A stretch of 64,000 nt of DNA, taken from the NCBI RefSeq assembly GCF_014204325.1, contig NZ_JACHKT010000007.1, forward strand, positions 1 to 64,000, written 5' to 3'. The translations under genes were made by a program, and so were the position numbers. Position 1 is the stretch's first letter, and every line of letters begins with the position of its first letter. The notes beneath the pieces were generated by a model, which was not told the origin of the DNA, ran no database searches, and saw nothing but the letters and a program-made list of their open reading frames with translations. This stretch comes from Arcicella rosea (GTDB lineage: Bacteria; Bacteroidota; Bacteroidia; Cytophagales; Spirosomataceae). Shown one piece after another: positions 34,876 to 43,536 of this stretch.

Positions 34876-35907
34876 ATGAAAAAACAATTTTTAACTGCTT
34901 TTTTCCTTGCCACTTCGATGGCTGTTTTTGGTCAATCAAAAAAGCCTATTTCCCAACCTTTGGTTTCACATATTTTTACCGCCGACCCTTCGGCTCATGT
35001 GTTTAACGGAAAAATCTATATTTATCCATCACATGATATTGAATCTGATACCAAACGAAATGATGATGGAGGAAGTTTTGATATGAAAGATTATCGTATT
35101 CTATCAATGGATAAAATCGGAGGAAAAGTAACAGACCACGGCGTAGCTTTAGACATTAAAGATATTCCTTGGGTTGGTCGCCAGTTGTGGGCTCCTGATG
35201 CAGCTTTTAAAAATGGTACTTACTATTTATACTTTCCTGCAAAAGACAAAGATGATATTTTCAGAATGGGTGTAGCCACCAGTAAAAGTCCTGTTGGACC
35301 ATTCAAAGCTGAACCAGCACCTATCAAAGGAAGTTTTAGTATCGACCCATGCGTTTTTAAAGATACGGACGGAAGCTTTTATATGTATTTCGGGGGAATT
35401 TGGGGCGGACAATTGCAACGTTGGAAAACAGGAACTTATGAGCAAAATGGAAAATTGCAAGAAGATAATCAGCCAGCTTTAGCTCCTAAAATTGCGAAGT
35501 TAAGTAAAGATATGTTGAGCTTTTCCGAAGAAGCAAAAGATGTAAAAATTCTTGATAAAAATGGAATAGAATTATTAGCAGGCGATAATAACAAACGTTT
35601 TTTTGAAGCTTCTTGGTTACACAAGTACAAAGGGAAATATTATTTTTCTTATTCTACAGGCGATACACACTTAATCGCCTATGCTACTGGTGATAATCCT
35701 TATGGGCCTTTTACTTATCAAGGTGTAGTCTTGAATCCTGTTGATGGCTGGACAAACCACCATTCAATTGTTGAAGTAAAAGGCAAATGGTACTTGTTCT
35801 ATCATGATGTACAACTTTCTGGAAAAACACATTTGAGAAATGTAAAAGTGACTGAACTGAAGCATAATCCAGACGGAAGTATCCATACAATCACCGCTTA
35901 TAAATGA
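34876..35907 (+). CDS. secreted GH43 glycoside hydrolase (xylosidase/arabinofuranosidase)
   Basis: 343 aa with a signal peptide (…MAVFG before Q20). A five-bladed propeller enzyme with all three GH43 acids in context: base D37 in ADPSA, modulator D157 in SIDPC, and acid E244 in RFFEASW. The single-domain length fits beta-xylosidase or alpha-L-arabinofuranosidase. Together with GH67 it would trim glucuronoxylan oligosaccharides. The transporter gene starts 17 bp downstream. Confidence 0.9.
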   Translation: MKKQFLTAFFLATSMAVFGQSKKPISQPLVSHIFTADPSAHVFNGKIYIYPSHDIESDTKRNDDGGSFDMKDYRILSMDKIGGKVTDHGVALDIKDIPWVGRQLWAPDAAFKNGTYYLYFPAKDKDDIFRMGVATSKSPVGPFKAEPAPIKGSFSIDPCVFKDTDGSFYMYFGGIWGGQLQRWKTGTYEQNGKLQEDNQPALAPKIAKLSKDMLSFSEEAKDVKILDKNGIELLAGDNNKRFFEASWLHKYKGKYYFSYSTGDTHLIAYATGDNPYGPFTYQGVVLNPVDGWTNHHSIVEVKGKWYLFYHDVQLSGKTHLRNVKVTELKHNPDGSIHTITAYK

Positions 35908-35924
35908 TTCTTTAACAATTAACT

Positions 35925-37199
35925 ATGAAAAAATCAGGTACTTACCGTTGGACGATTGTCGCCTTACTATTTTTTGCCACAACCATCAATTATCTTGACC
36001 GTCAAGTAATTGGTTTGTTGAAACCAACACTCGAAAAAGAATTATCTTGGACAGAAAGTGATTATTCTAAAGTAGTAATGGCTTTTACAGCAGCCTATGC
36101 CATCGGCTTATTAATATTCGGAAGAATTATTGATAAAATCGGGACTAAATTGGGGTACACGATTTCCATTATTATTTGGAGTATCGCTGCTATTTTTCAT
36201 GCCGCTGCCAAAACTACTTTAGGCTTTAGCATTGCCCGTGCGTCTTTGGGTTTTGGTGAAGCCGGAAATTTTCCTGCCGCAATCAAATCGGTAGCGGAAT
36301 GGTTTCCTAAAAAAGAAAGAGCTTTAGCCACAGGTATTTTCAATTCAGGAGCAAACATTGGGGCAGTTGTTGCCCCCATTATGGTTCCGTGGATTTTAGG
36401 AGCTTATGGTTGGGAAGAAGCCTTTATCATCACAGGAGCAATTGGTTTTGTTTGGTTGATATTTTGGTGGCTTATTTACGAATTGCCTGCTCGCAAAAAA
36501 AATCTTTCAGCCGAAGAATTTCAGCATATCCATAGCGATAACGAAGAAGAAATTACGGGAGATTCTGTGCCGTGGCTTCAATTATTTAAGTATAAACAAA
36601 CGTGGGCTTTTGTAGCTGGTAAATTCCTGACTGACCCTATTTGGTGGTTTTTCTTGTTCTGGTTGCCTTCGTATTTTTCTTCGACATTTGCTTTAGATTT
36701 GAAAAAACCAAGCCTTCATCTTGCCGTTTTATATACTTGTACAACCATTGGAAGTATCGGAGGCGGTTATTTGTCGGGTTATTTTATCAAAAAAGGCTGG
36801 ACGGTTTTTAAAGCTAGAAAAACAGCGATGTTAATTTTTGCAGTATTGGTAACGCCAATTATGCTGGCTCGTTACGCTTCTGATATTTGGGTTGCAGTGT
36901 TTTTAATAAGCTTGGCGGCTTCGGCTCATCAGGCTTGGAGTGCCAATATTTTTACCATTGTTTCAGATATGTTTCCGAAAAAAGCCATTAGTTCAGTCGT
37001 AGGCATTGGTGGCATGGCTGGTTCTTTGGGAGGAGTGTTGTTTCCTTACTTTATTGGAATTATTTTGGATAAATACAAATTATTAGGTGACCTTAACGGT
37101 GGCTATAATATCATCTTCTTAGTTTGCGGATTTGCTTATTTGTTAGCTTGGGGAATTATTCATTTACTTACCCCAAAAATGCAGAAGGTAGATTTGTAA
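35925..37199 (+). CDS. MFS transporter, ExuT-like hexuronate permease
   Basis: 424 aa, twelve membrane helices. The family signature TINYLDRQVIGLLKPTLEKE at the first helix and GFGEAGNFPAAIKSVAEWFP near residue 105 are typical of the anion:cation symporter group that includes ExuT and GudP. Likely takes up D-glucuronate or galacturonate across the inner membrane. Last gene of the cluster, followed by a terminator. Confidence 0.88.
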   Translation: MKKSGTYRWTIVALLFFATTINYLDRQVIGLLKPTLEKELSWTESDYSKVVMAFTAAYAIGLLIFGRIIDKIGTKLGYTISIIIWSIAAIFHAAAKTTLGFSIARASLGFGEAGNFPAAIKSVAEWFPKKERALATGIFNSGANIGAVVAPIMVPWILGAYGWEEAFIITGAIGFVWLIFWWLIYELPARKKNLSAEEFQHIHSDNEEEITGDSVPWLQLFKYKQTWAFVAGKFLTDPIWWFFLFWLPSYFSSTFALDLKKPSLHLAVLYTCTTIGSIGGGYLSGYFIKKGWTVFKARKTAMLIFAVLVTPIMLARYASDIWVAVFLISLAASAHQAWSANIFTIVSDMFPKKAISSVVGIGGMAGSLGGVLFPYFIGIILDKYKLLGDLNGGYNIIFLVCGFAYLLAWGIIHLLTPKMQKVDL

Positions 37200-37220
37200 G
37201 TAAGGTTTAATATAAAAAGA

Positions 37221-37262
37221 AAATCCCCCAGTTGGTAATTGCTGATTGGGGTATTTTTTGTT
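37221..37262 (+). terminator. terminator of the uronate cluster
   Basis: AAAATCCCCCAG and CTGATTGGGGTATTTT form an imperfect hairpin of about 11 bp followed by a long T-run (TTTTTTGTTTTTTTT). Confidence 0.8.
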
Positions 37263-37277
37263 TTTTTTGTAACTTTA

Positions 37278-37320
37278 TCTGGTTGTATGAATGCTTAGTT
37301 TAACCAACGACCAGATAGAG
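37278..37320 (+). repeat. palindromic repeat R2, copy a
   Basis: ATCTGGTTGT ... GCTTAGTTTAACCAACGACC then AGATAGAGG. Ends are inverted (ATCTGGT / ACCAGAT). A diverged member of the family at 37782, 38748 and 38925. Confidence 0.65.
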
Positions 37321-37348
37321 GTAAAGCTTATAAAATTTCTCAAAAACA

Positions 37349-37768
37349 ATGATAACACTTAATGATATACATTTTCCTGTCTTTGCAATCGCTATAAATC
37401 ATACAGTATCTTCCATTCCTAATATGTCAAGATTACAAAGATGTACATTGGCAACGTTTAAAAGCGGATGGTACGAAGACTTAAAATTATATGATTCAGT
37501 AGGTAATTTATTTATTGTTGAAAAAGTAGAAAGAGTTAAAATATACTTTTCTATTGACCTTCTTTTCCTTAATCCTTTTATTCAGATATCGCTACTGTTA
37601 TCTAATAAACTGCATACTTATGATTTTGATGATTTAAAAAAAATAATTCAAGATGATATTAGAAATTATCCTGAATATTGGGATAATATAAATTATAAGA
37701 AGGGAATAATGAATGAAATCAGGAACTCAAGCAATATGGAGAATTTATATAAAGCATATAGTAAATAG
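37349..37768 (+). CDS. hypothetical protein enclosed by R2 repeats
   Basis: 139 aa, no signal peptide or membrane helix. The N-terminus has aromatic/strand-rich segments (GWYEDLKLYDSVGNLFIVEK), a short hydrophobic stretch near 70-85 and a charged helical C-terminus with YPEYWDNINYKKGIMNE. I do not recognise a family. It sits alone between two copies of repeat R2, downstream of the uronate terminator, and its codon use is more AT-rich than the preceding enzymes. Probably an accessory gene. Confidence 0.6.
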   Translation: MITLNDIHFPVFAIAINHTVSSIPNMSRLQRCTLATFKSGWYEDLKLYDSVGNLFIVEKVERVKIYFSIDLLFLNPFIQISLLLSNKLHTYDFDDLKKIIQDDIRNYPEYWDNINYKKGIMNEIRNSSNMENLYKAYSK

Positions 37769-37781
37769 CAATGTCCCCGCC

Positions 37782-37825
37782 CCTGGTCGTAGGAACGCTT
37801 CGCTTAACTAACTACCAGATAGAGG
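37782..37825 (+). repeat. palindromic repeat R2, copy b
   Basis: CTGGTCGTAGGAACGCTTCG then CTTAACTAACTACCAGATAGAGG. The inner block GGTCGTAGGAACGCTTCGCT is identical in copies b, c and d. It separates the orphan gene from the DUF4041 remnant. Confidence 0.8.
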
Positions 37826-37889
37826 CTTGCATAGTATAAAGAATATAAAATAATTAAATAAAAAATCAACCCTTTAAAGTACATCTAAA

Positions 37890-38570
37890 ATGACCATCGG
37901 AATCTCAGTTTTTGTCCTATTACTCATTGTAGTCATTATTTATCTAACATATCTAATAATTACAAATAATAAAAGCCTCAATTCTCTTAAAGTGACTTTA
38001 TTCCACTTGCAAGATGTTAATGCCCAAAACACAGAGTTAAAAACCAAAATAGAAGCTCTGTCTAAATTTGAAAAAATTCTGGATGTAGAAGCAGAAGCAC
38101 AGAAAATCATGGAAAATACAATCCATGAATCTCAAAATATATTAGATGAAGCTAACCAAAAAAGTATTGAAGCTACCAATAGAGCTGAAAGAATAATCGA
38201 TTTAGCAAAAATTGAAGCTAACAATATAAATCAAGAAGCAAAAGTTACGCTTTCAGAAGCTAAAAATAAAGCTACCGAAATTAAAAAAGAAGCCGAACTC
38301 AATGCTGAATCAATAAAAACACAGGCTCAAAATCTCTTGTTGAAAGTAAATTCTGAGTACAATCAAACTATTGCAAATGCCAGAGTTGAAGCTAACAGAA
38401 TTTCAAATGGAGCATTGGCAGCAATGGAAAAAGCCAAAGAATTAGAGAATACAATTAAAGCTTTAAAGAATATAATAGAAGGATATGGTGACAGTTACAT
38501 TATTCCTACTTTCGGCTTATTAGATGAGTTAGCCCTTGCTTGGCGTTGTGTTTTCCCTCGCTTGGCGTAG
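37890..38570 (+). pseudogene. 3'-truncated DUF4041/T5orf172-type gene
   Basis: 226 codons remain. An N-terminal membrane helix (5-28) leads into a long coiled coil (about 40-195) and then LENTIKALKNIIEGYGDSYI, IPTFGLLDELA, which is the beginning of DUF4041, a domain usually followed by a GIY-YIG (T5orf172) nuclease. After LLDELA (about 38534) the sequence becomes unrelated GC-richer repeat DNA and stops eleven codons later. The rest of DUF4041 and the nuclease are missing. Such genes occur in phages and mobile islands. Confidence 0.72.
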
Positions 38571-38747
38571 TGTTGTTCACTACGTCAGTGCGTCAGGCGT
38601 TCTTAGAACGCAACCGAGTCCGTTTACACACTTCGCCAACTAGCGAAAGTATTAAGCAAAGCGTTACTTGTGCTAAACTTTAATTCAGTTTCAACCTAAA
38701 TTAAAACAAACGTCCAATACACAGTCTTGAACGAGATGAGCGTCCCC
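38535..38747. other. GC-richer junction DNA after the truncated gene
   Basis: Short repeated words (GCTTGGCGT twice, GTAGTG/CACTAC, CGTTCTTAGAACG) differ in composition from the surroundings. No gene is supported. It looks like fused repeat debris that cut off the DUF4041 gene. Confidence 0.5.
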
Positions 38748-38783
38748 ATCTGGTCGTTGGTTAAGCGAAGCGTTCCTACGACC
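38748..38783 (-). repeat. palindromic repeat R2, copy c (inverted)
   Basis: ATCTGGTCGTTGGTTAAGCG then AAGCGTTCCTACGACC, the reverse complement of the family consensus. Preceded by GAGCGTCCC, which reappears inverted (GGGACGCTC, 38905-38913) before copy d. Confidence 0.8.
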
Positions 38784-38924
38784 TAAAACAGAGAAGAGCG
38801 TCTCGCTCGCAATTGGCTACAAGGAGTGAGTGAGTTATTGACAAATTTAAAATAAAGTGCTGAGTTAATTAATTTTCCAAATATTACTAAATTATGGTTG
38901 AACGGGACGCTCTTTTTACTTTAG

Positions 38925-38962
38925 GGTCGTAGGAACGCTTCGCTAAACCTAACGACCAGACC
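38925..38962 (+). repeat. palindromic repeat R2, copy d
   Basis: GGTCGTAGGAACGCTTCGCT then AAACCTAACGACCAGACC. It ends exactly where the first 42-bp unit of the tandem array begins. Confidence 0.8.
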
Positions 38963-39331
38963 GAACTCCATTGAAGCGAGCTGTTACTCGGATTTTCAGT
39001 GTTGGAACTCCATTGAAGCGAGCTGTTACTCGGATTTTCAGTGTTGGAACTCCATTGAAGCGAGCTGTTACTCGGATTTTCGGTGTTGGAACTCCATTGA
39101 AGCGAGCTGTTACTCGGATTTTCGGTGTTGGAACTCCATTGAAGCGAGCTATTACTCGGATTTTCAGTGTTGGAACTCCATTGAAGCGAGCTGTTACTCG
39201 GATTTTCGGTGTTGGAACTCCATTGAAGCGAGTTGATACTCAGATTTTCTGTATTGGAACTCAATTGAAGCGAGCTGTTACTCGGATTTTCGGTGTTGGA
39301 ACTCCATTGAAGCGAGCTATTACTCAAATTT
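38963..39331. repeat. tandem array of 42-bp units
   Basis: Eight full units and a partial ninth, starting at 38963, 39005, 39047, 39089, 39131, 39173, 39215, 39257 and 39299, each beginning GAACTCCATTGAAGCGAGCT and ending TTTTCAGTGTTG or close variants. There are no unique spacers, so it is not CRISPR. Each unit carries CGAG-N6-CTCG. The seventh unit is the most diverged. Because 42 is a multiple of three, frames stay open on both strands (14-residue repeats), but there is no start signal and no reason to believe they are translated. Confidence 0.93.
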
Positions 39332-39372
39332 CCCTCACTTGGACTTGTGTATTCAAAACTCCAAGTGAGGGA
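39331..39372. terminator. perfect 13-bp hairpin at the end of the 42-bp array
   Basis: TCCCTCACTTGGA (39331-39343) and TCCAAGTGAGGGA (39360-39372) pair perfectly around 16 bases. It lies 39 bp past the stop of the minus-strand L,D-transpeptidase and directly after the last array unit, so it may end that transcript or belong to the array. Confidence 0.7.
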
Positions 39373-39410
39373 ATAATTATCCAGATAAAATGCTGTTACA
39401 AAGGCATCAC

Positions 39411-41078
39411 TTACATACTCCCAAAAATCTCTTTTGATAGCTTTTTGTCTAAATCGTATAAATCTTTTCTGAAATTAATTTGTCCAGCACTATCAACCCA
39501 TGTAGTAAAATAGACAATATAAACGGGAACGGTTGGACGCACACGTATGCCATATTCTTTATCAGTACTTAGAATTTTGTTGACTCTATTTTCATTCCAA
39601 GTAGAATCTTTTCTTAATAAATAAAGGGCTAATCGGTTGGGTTCGGCAACTCTTATACAGCCGTGGCTGAAAGCTCGTTTTGATTCATTGAACAATCCTT
39701 TTGATGGCGTGTCGTGTAGATAAATACTGAAATTGTTCGGGAACAAAAACTTAATTTTTCCTAGTGCATTGTCGTCGCCTGGTTTCTGTCGGAAAGTAAA
39801 AGGCACATTAGTATTGTCTTTATATTTTTTCCAATTGATTTTGTTCGGATTAACCACCGTATTGCCTGAAAGTACTTCCATATTATTGTTAGCCAAATAA
39901 TTAGGATTTCTTTTTAGTTTTGATAAGATTTCATGGCGAACAATACTCGTCGGAATGCCCCAATAAGGATTCAAGACAATCGTTGATAAATTTCCTTTGA
40001 AAATACTGGTTTGGGTAGCAGCTTTTCCCACTACTACGTTCATCGCCCAAGCTTTTTTACCATTTTCAAAAATGTGCAATCTAAATTCTGGTATGTTTAC
40101 CAGTAAATAATCTTTTTCAATTTCAACAGGAACCCATCTGAGGCGTTCCATATTAATCATAATTTGTTTGATTCTGGCTTCAATCGGAAGATTCAATTCT
40201 TTGATGGTGGCGGCATCTAAATTCCCGTTTTGAGCTAAGCCCATTCTTGATTGATACTTTTTTAGGGCTTCTCCTAACGAATCCGTAAAAGCAATACTTC
40301 CGTCATTTTCACGGAGGTCGCCAGTCAAGAGTAAGTGTTTTTTTACATGAACAACGCATGAATCACTATCGCCAACGGCTATTCGTTTTTTATCGGTAAT
40401 TACTTCCTGCCAAGCACCTTTTCGCTGAATACTTCTGTATTCACGGAGTTTGTCTTTTAATCTAATATAAAATTGATTGACAGGTTCTTGTACTTTTTCT
40501 CCTTTAGAAAGTGAAACTAAAGAATCTAATAAAGCTTGGTAGTTTTTCTTTTTTCTAGGAATAAACCATTCTAAGTCAAAAGTATTTTTCGCAATTCCAC
40601 CATAAGCTTTTTCAGCATATTTAAAAAAAGTGCTAGTAAGCAAAAGCTCTAATTCTTGTGCTTGTGCTTTTTGCTTAACAAATTTTTTCTCGTCGTTTTG
40701 GGCAAGTGCCACTAAATCTTCAAGGCGACTATTGTGTAAACTACTATCGGCAAAATCTTTTTGGAAGGTAGATAATTGATGGTAAAAGTCAGTTACAGAG
40801 TGCGTTAAGCCATTTTGACTAAGCCATGCAAATTGGAAGTTTCTTCTTGAATAAAATGCTTTTACTTCATTTTGTATCGTATCAGAGTATTGATTTTTAC
40901 TGAGGAAAGTATTCACAATGGAACTATCCATTACTAAATCTGTGAAATTTTGTGGTGTATAAATACTTGAATCAGGCAATACTCCACCTCTTTTCTTTTG
41001 TTCTTTATCACAACTAGCAATCATCAAAAGCACAAAAACAAAAGTAAATAGCTTAAAGTAAACGTATTTTTTTTTCAT
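39411..41078 (-). CDS. L,D-transpeptidase (YcbB/LdtD type), probable lipoprotein
   Basis: 555 aa. The leader ends MIASC with a lipobox cysteine at 23. Residues about 60-230 form the scaffold domain, then a peptidoglycan-binding segment (SDSCVVHVKKHLLLTGDL ... GNLDAATIKELN), and the YkuD catalytic domain with C474 in HGCIRV. The domain order and length match YcbB-like enzymes that make 3-3 cross-links in peptidoglycan. A second, smaller YkuD-type gene lies 47 bp upstream on the same strand. Confidence 0.9.
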   Translation of the reverse strand: MKKKYVYFKLFTFVFVLLMIASCDKEQKKRGGVLPDSSIYTPQNFTDLVMDSSIVNTFLSKNQYSDTIQNEVKAFYSRRNFQFAWLSQNGLTHSVTDFYHQLSTFQKDFADSSLHNSRLEDLVALAQNDEKKFVKQKAQAQELELLLTSTFFKYAEKAYGGIAKNTFDLEWFIPRKKKNYQALLDSLVSLSKGEKVQEPVNQFYIRLKDKLREYRSIQRKGAWQEVITDKKRIAVGDSDSCVVHVKKHLLLTGDLRENDGSIAFTDSLGEALKKYQSRMGLAQNGNLDAATIKELNLPIEARIKQIMINMERLRWVPVEIEKDYLLVNIPEFRLHIFENGKKAWAMNVVVGKAATQTSIFKGNLSTIVLNPYWGIPTSIVRHEILSKLKRNPNYLANNNMEVLSGNTVVNPNKINWKKYKDNTNVPFTFRQKPGDDNALGKIKFLFPNNFSIYLHDTPSKGLFNESKRAFSHGCIRVAEPNRLALYLLRKDSTWNENRVNKILSTDKEYGIRVRPTVPVYIVYFTTWVDSAGQINFRKDLYDLDKKLSKEIFGSM

Positions 41079-41125
41079 GTAAAATAGTCAATTTAGAAAT
41101 ATTCGGGTAGCAAATCATTTAAAAT

Positions 41126-41749
41126 TTAGCTATGAATATAGAGTAAACTACCGTTTGCTAATACTGGAATAACTTTAGGAATCAAATCATTTGGTAAAGC
41201 TGGACAACCATAACTTCTACCTAAACGACCAAACTTCTGAATAAACGTTGAACTTACATACGACGCTCCGTGAATAATTATCTCCCTACGACGAGCATTG
41301 TCGTTTACTCCTTTTTGCAAACCATATAAAAGTAATGCCAAGCCATGCTTTGGACTTGTAATTTTACTGCCAACCAAATAGAAGCCAAGACTGCTTTGAT
41401 GGGAATCTATTTTATTAGAAAACGCATGAGCCCAATTTTCACCAGACTTTTTCCCATGAGCTACCAACGAAGAAAAGAGTAATTTCTTTTTAGAGATGTC
41501 AATCACAAAAAAGCGTTCTACATTGGATGGAAGAGAAAAATCTACAATGGTAACAATAGGCTTTGATGGATGAAAGGTTTGATAGCCTTCTACAGATTCC
41601 TTAAAAGCACTGTAGCTGACCAGACCGTTTAACTGGCAATCTGCATAAAGTATTTGGGTTTCATCAAGAACGACAGCAGTTTTTGGTGGAATTGGTTTTG
41701 CTAAACAAAGATTTAGCAAGAGTACAATTGCGTGGAAAGTGAAAGTCAT
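41126..41749 (-). CDS. secreted murein L,D-transpeptidase catalytic-domain protein
   Basis: 207 aa with a short signal peptide (1-17). The catalytic block is [20 protein letters not shown] followed by YGCPALP, the His and Cys of the YkuD_2 family. Preceded by [20 protein letters not shown], characteristic of this group. It probably acts on peptidoglycan peptides together with the downstream LdtD-like enzyme. Confidence 0.87.
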   Translation of the reverse strand: MTFTFHAIVLLLNLCLAKPIPPKTAVVLDETQILYADCQLNGLVSYSAFKESVEGYQTFHPSKPIVTIVDFSLPSNVERFFVIDISKKKLLFSSLVAHGKKSGENWAHAFSNKIDSHQSSLGFYLVGSKITSPKHGLALLLYGLQKGVNDNARRREIIIHGASYVSSTFIQKFGRLGRSYGCPALPNDLIPKVIPVLANGSLLYIHS

Positions 41750-42168
41750 ATTATTTAATTTCCTTGTGTTTTGTTTCTATACTAACAGCATCGTGTCTAT
41801 TTTCATTGCAAACCGACAAAAATATCTTTTCTCATAACTAGACTTCTTTATAAATCCTATTTAGCAAGATTAGCATAATGGCAATAATTAATACGAAATT
41901 ATCATAAAATGATTCAAAATACACCTTTTTGTTAACAAACTGATATTGTTGGAATTATTTTCAGGTTAAACAGTCAATGTACTTTTGTATCAGAAAAACG
42001 CTTCAGCAAAGTTTAATTTTTCATGAACACCTTCCGAGTTGAAAATCAACTCAAAGATACAATCAGACAAGTCTATTAAAACAGACGCCTTCACTCACTA
42101 AACTTTTATCCAATTATGAATAGGTATGCTCTTTTGCAGAAGAAATACTTGTTTATAGAAAAAATAAA
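41750..42168. other. 419-bp divergent promoter region
   Basis: No gene is seen. TACTTTTG at 41980-41987 matches the -7 element for the plus-strand DUF218 gene, but no -33 TTTG stands at the right distance. AGTTGA/TCAACT (AGTTGAAAATCAACT, 42039-42053) is a small palindrome. Confidence 0.45.
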
Positions 42169-43434
42169 TTGATGAAAAAAATATACTTTTTACTCCTTTT
42201 TTGGCTGACCTTATCGAGTTTTCATTACTCGCAAGCACAAAGTGCAAAAGCCAATTATGAACTGCTAAAAGGCAAAAGTTTTGTCCAGTCTAAAAATTAT
42301 TATCTCCTTACTTTATTTCAAAACCTGCCAGAAGTCAAAAATTTTCTAAGTAATGATGCAGTGCTGAAAAACATCACAAAACAGAAAATAGAAGCCTTGA
42401 ATAATGCCACCAATCAATGTCAAAGTAAAGTAAGTTGTATCGCTGAAAGTATGCAATTTTCTGAAGCTGAAATTCAGGAAATCAGTAAACGTTTGGGCGA
42501 ACTTTATACCGAAACTAATGCTTTGGGCAAAATGGTTTCAGTACATTTAATTCCTTCAGGTACTTATATTTTATCGCAGAAACTACCTGCCAAAGAGCAA
42601 TTAATCAAAGCTTGGGAACAAGATGCTCATGGCATTAATTTCACGATTGGTGTTTATGTAGCGGGACAAAAGCCAAATTATCCAAATATTGATTCTATCA
42701 GCTTTAAGGTTACGCACAAAAGCTATCCTCAACTGTTGGGCGATTTACACAAAACACTTCTTGAAGAAACAAAAAATGACAATTTGTTTTTTGAGCCATC
42801 GCTTACTGCGGCTTTGTTGGCTTTAGAAATTAACGAACGAGAACAAGTGGCTGATTATGAGCCAATGGCTTCAACAGTAAATAAATTAGCATTCGATAGA
42901 ATTAAAACGATTAACTGGAAAGCTTTTCCATACGCAGTAATTCTTGTACCAGGTGCTGGGCCAGAAGAGCCAGAAGTAGCTTTAAGTGCCGAAGGAATGT
43001 TGCGTTGCAGAGTTGCTGCTTTGCGTTATTTTGAAGGATTAGCCCCATTTGTGGTGGTTTCGGGTGGAAATGTTCATCCTTATAAAACTAAATTTAATGA
43101 AGCCATAGAAATGAAAAAATTTATGGTTGAAAAACTTAAAGTACCAGCAAATGCCATTATTGTAGAACCACACGCTCGCCACACCACAACCAATATGCGT
43201 AATACAGCTCGTTTGATTTTCCGTTATGGAATGCCTTTCGACAAAGCTTGTATTACTTCTACTTCAAAATCACAAAGTATGTATATCCAAGAATTGAATT
43301 TGGATAAACGTTGCGAAAAAGAATTGAATCATGTGCCTTACCGAAAAGGCAAACGCTTGTCGGAAACTGAAGCCGAATTTTATCCGCTTATCGAAGCACT
43401 CCAAATCAACGCACTTGAACCACTTGATCCATAA
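42169..43434 (+). CDS. exported YdcF/ElyC-like DUF218 protein
   Basis: 421 aa with a signal peptide (…YSQA before Q24). Residues 1-240 are helical without a known motif. The C-terminal DUF218 domain begins at AVILVPGAGPEEPEVALSAE and includes VVSGGNVHPYKTKFNEA and EPHARHTTTNMRNTARLIFR. DUF218 proteins are linked to envelope polysaccharide or peptidoglycan precursor metabolism. The fused N-terminal half makes it longer than E. coli YdcF. The hairpin at 43443-43491 follows. Confidence 0.82.
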   Translation: MMKKIYFLLLFWLTLSSFHYSQAQSAKANYELLKGKSFVQSKNYYLLTLFQNLPEVKNFLSNDAVLKNITKQKIEALNNATNQCQSKVSCIAESMQFSEAEIQEISKRLGELYTETNALGKMVSVHLIPSGTYILSQKLPAKEQLIKAWEQDAHGINFTIGVYVAGQKPNYPNIDSISFKVTHKSYPQLLGDLHKTLLEETKNDNLFFEPSLTAALLALEINEREQVADYEPMASTVNKLAFDRIKTINWKAFPYAVILVPGAGPEEPEVALSAEGMLRCRVAALRYFEGLAPFVVVSGGNVHPYKTKFNEAIEMKKFMVEKLKVPANAIIVEPHARHTTTNMRNTARLIFRYGMPFDKACITSTSKSQSMYIQELNLDKRCEKELNHVPYRKGKRLSETEAEFYPLIEALQINALEPLDP

Positions 43435-43442
43435 AATAATGA

Positions 43443-43491
43443 GTGATTGAGTGATTTAAAAAAGTACTATTTTATTTAATCACTCAATCAC
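43443..43491. terminator. perfect 14-bp hairpin after the DUF218 gene
   Basis: GTGATTGAGTGATT (43443-43456) and AATCACTCAATCAC (43478-43491). The following bases up to the next ATG are repeated ATTCACAA-like words, the same style as the spacers in the uronate cluster. Confidence 0.7.
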
Positions 43492-43536
43492 AAATCACTC
43501 ATTCACAATTAGAAATTCACAACTAACAACTTACTC

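Noticed and set aside
37890-38570. Intact novel coiled-coil membrane protein
   Set aside because: The end IIEGYGDSYIIPTxxLLDEL is the start of DUF4041, so the gene is better read as truncated.
38963-39331. CRISPR array
   Set aside because: Units follow one another directly with a 42-bp period and no unique spacers; no cas gene is present.
38887-39513. Repeat proteins encoded on either strand of the 42-bp array (14-residue units)
   Set aside because: Open frames on both strands are a by-product of a period divisible by three; no convincing start or export signal, and the plus frame runs into the antisense of the transpeptidase.
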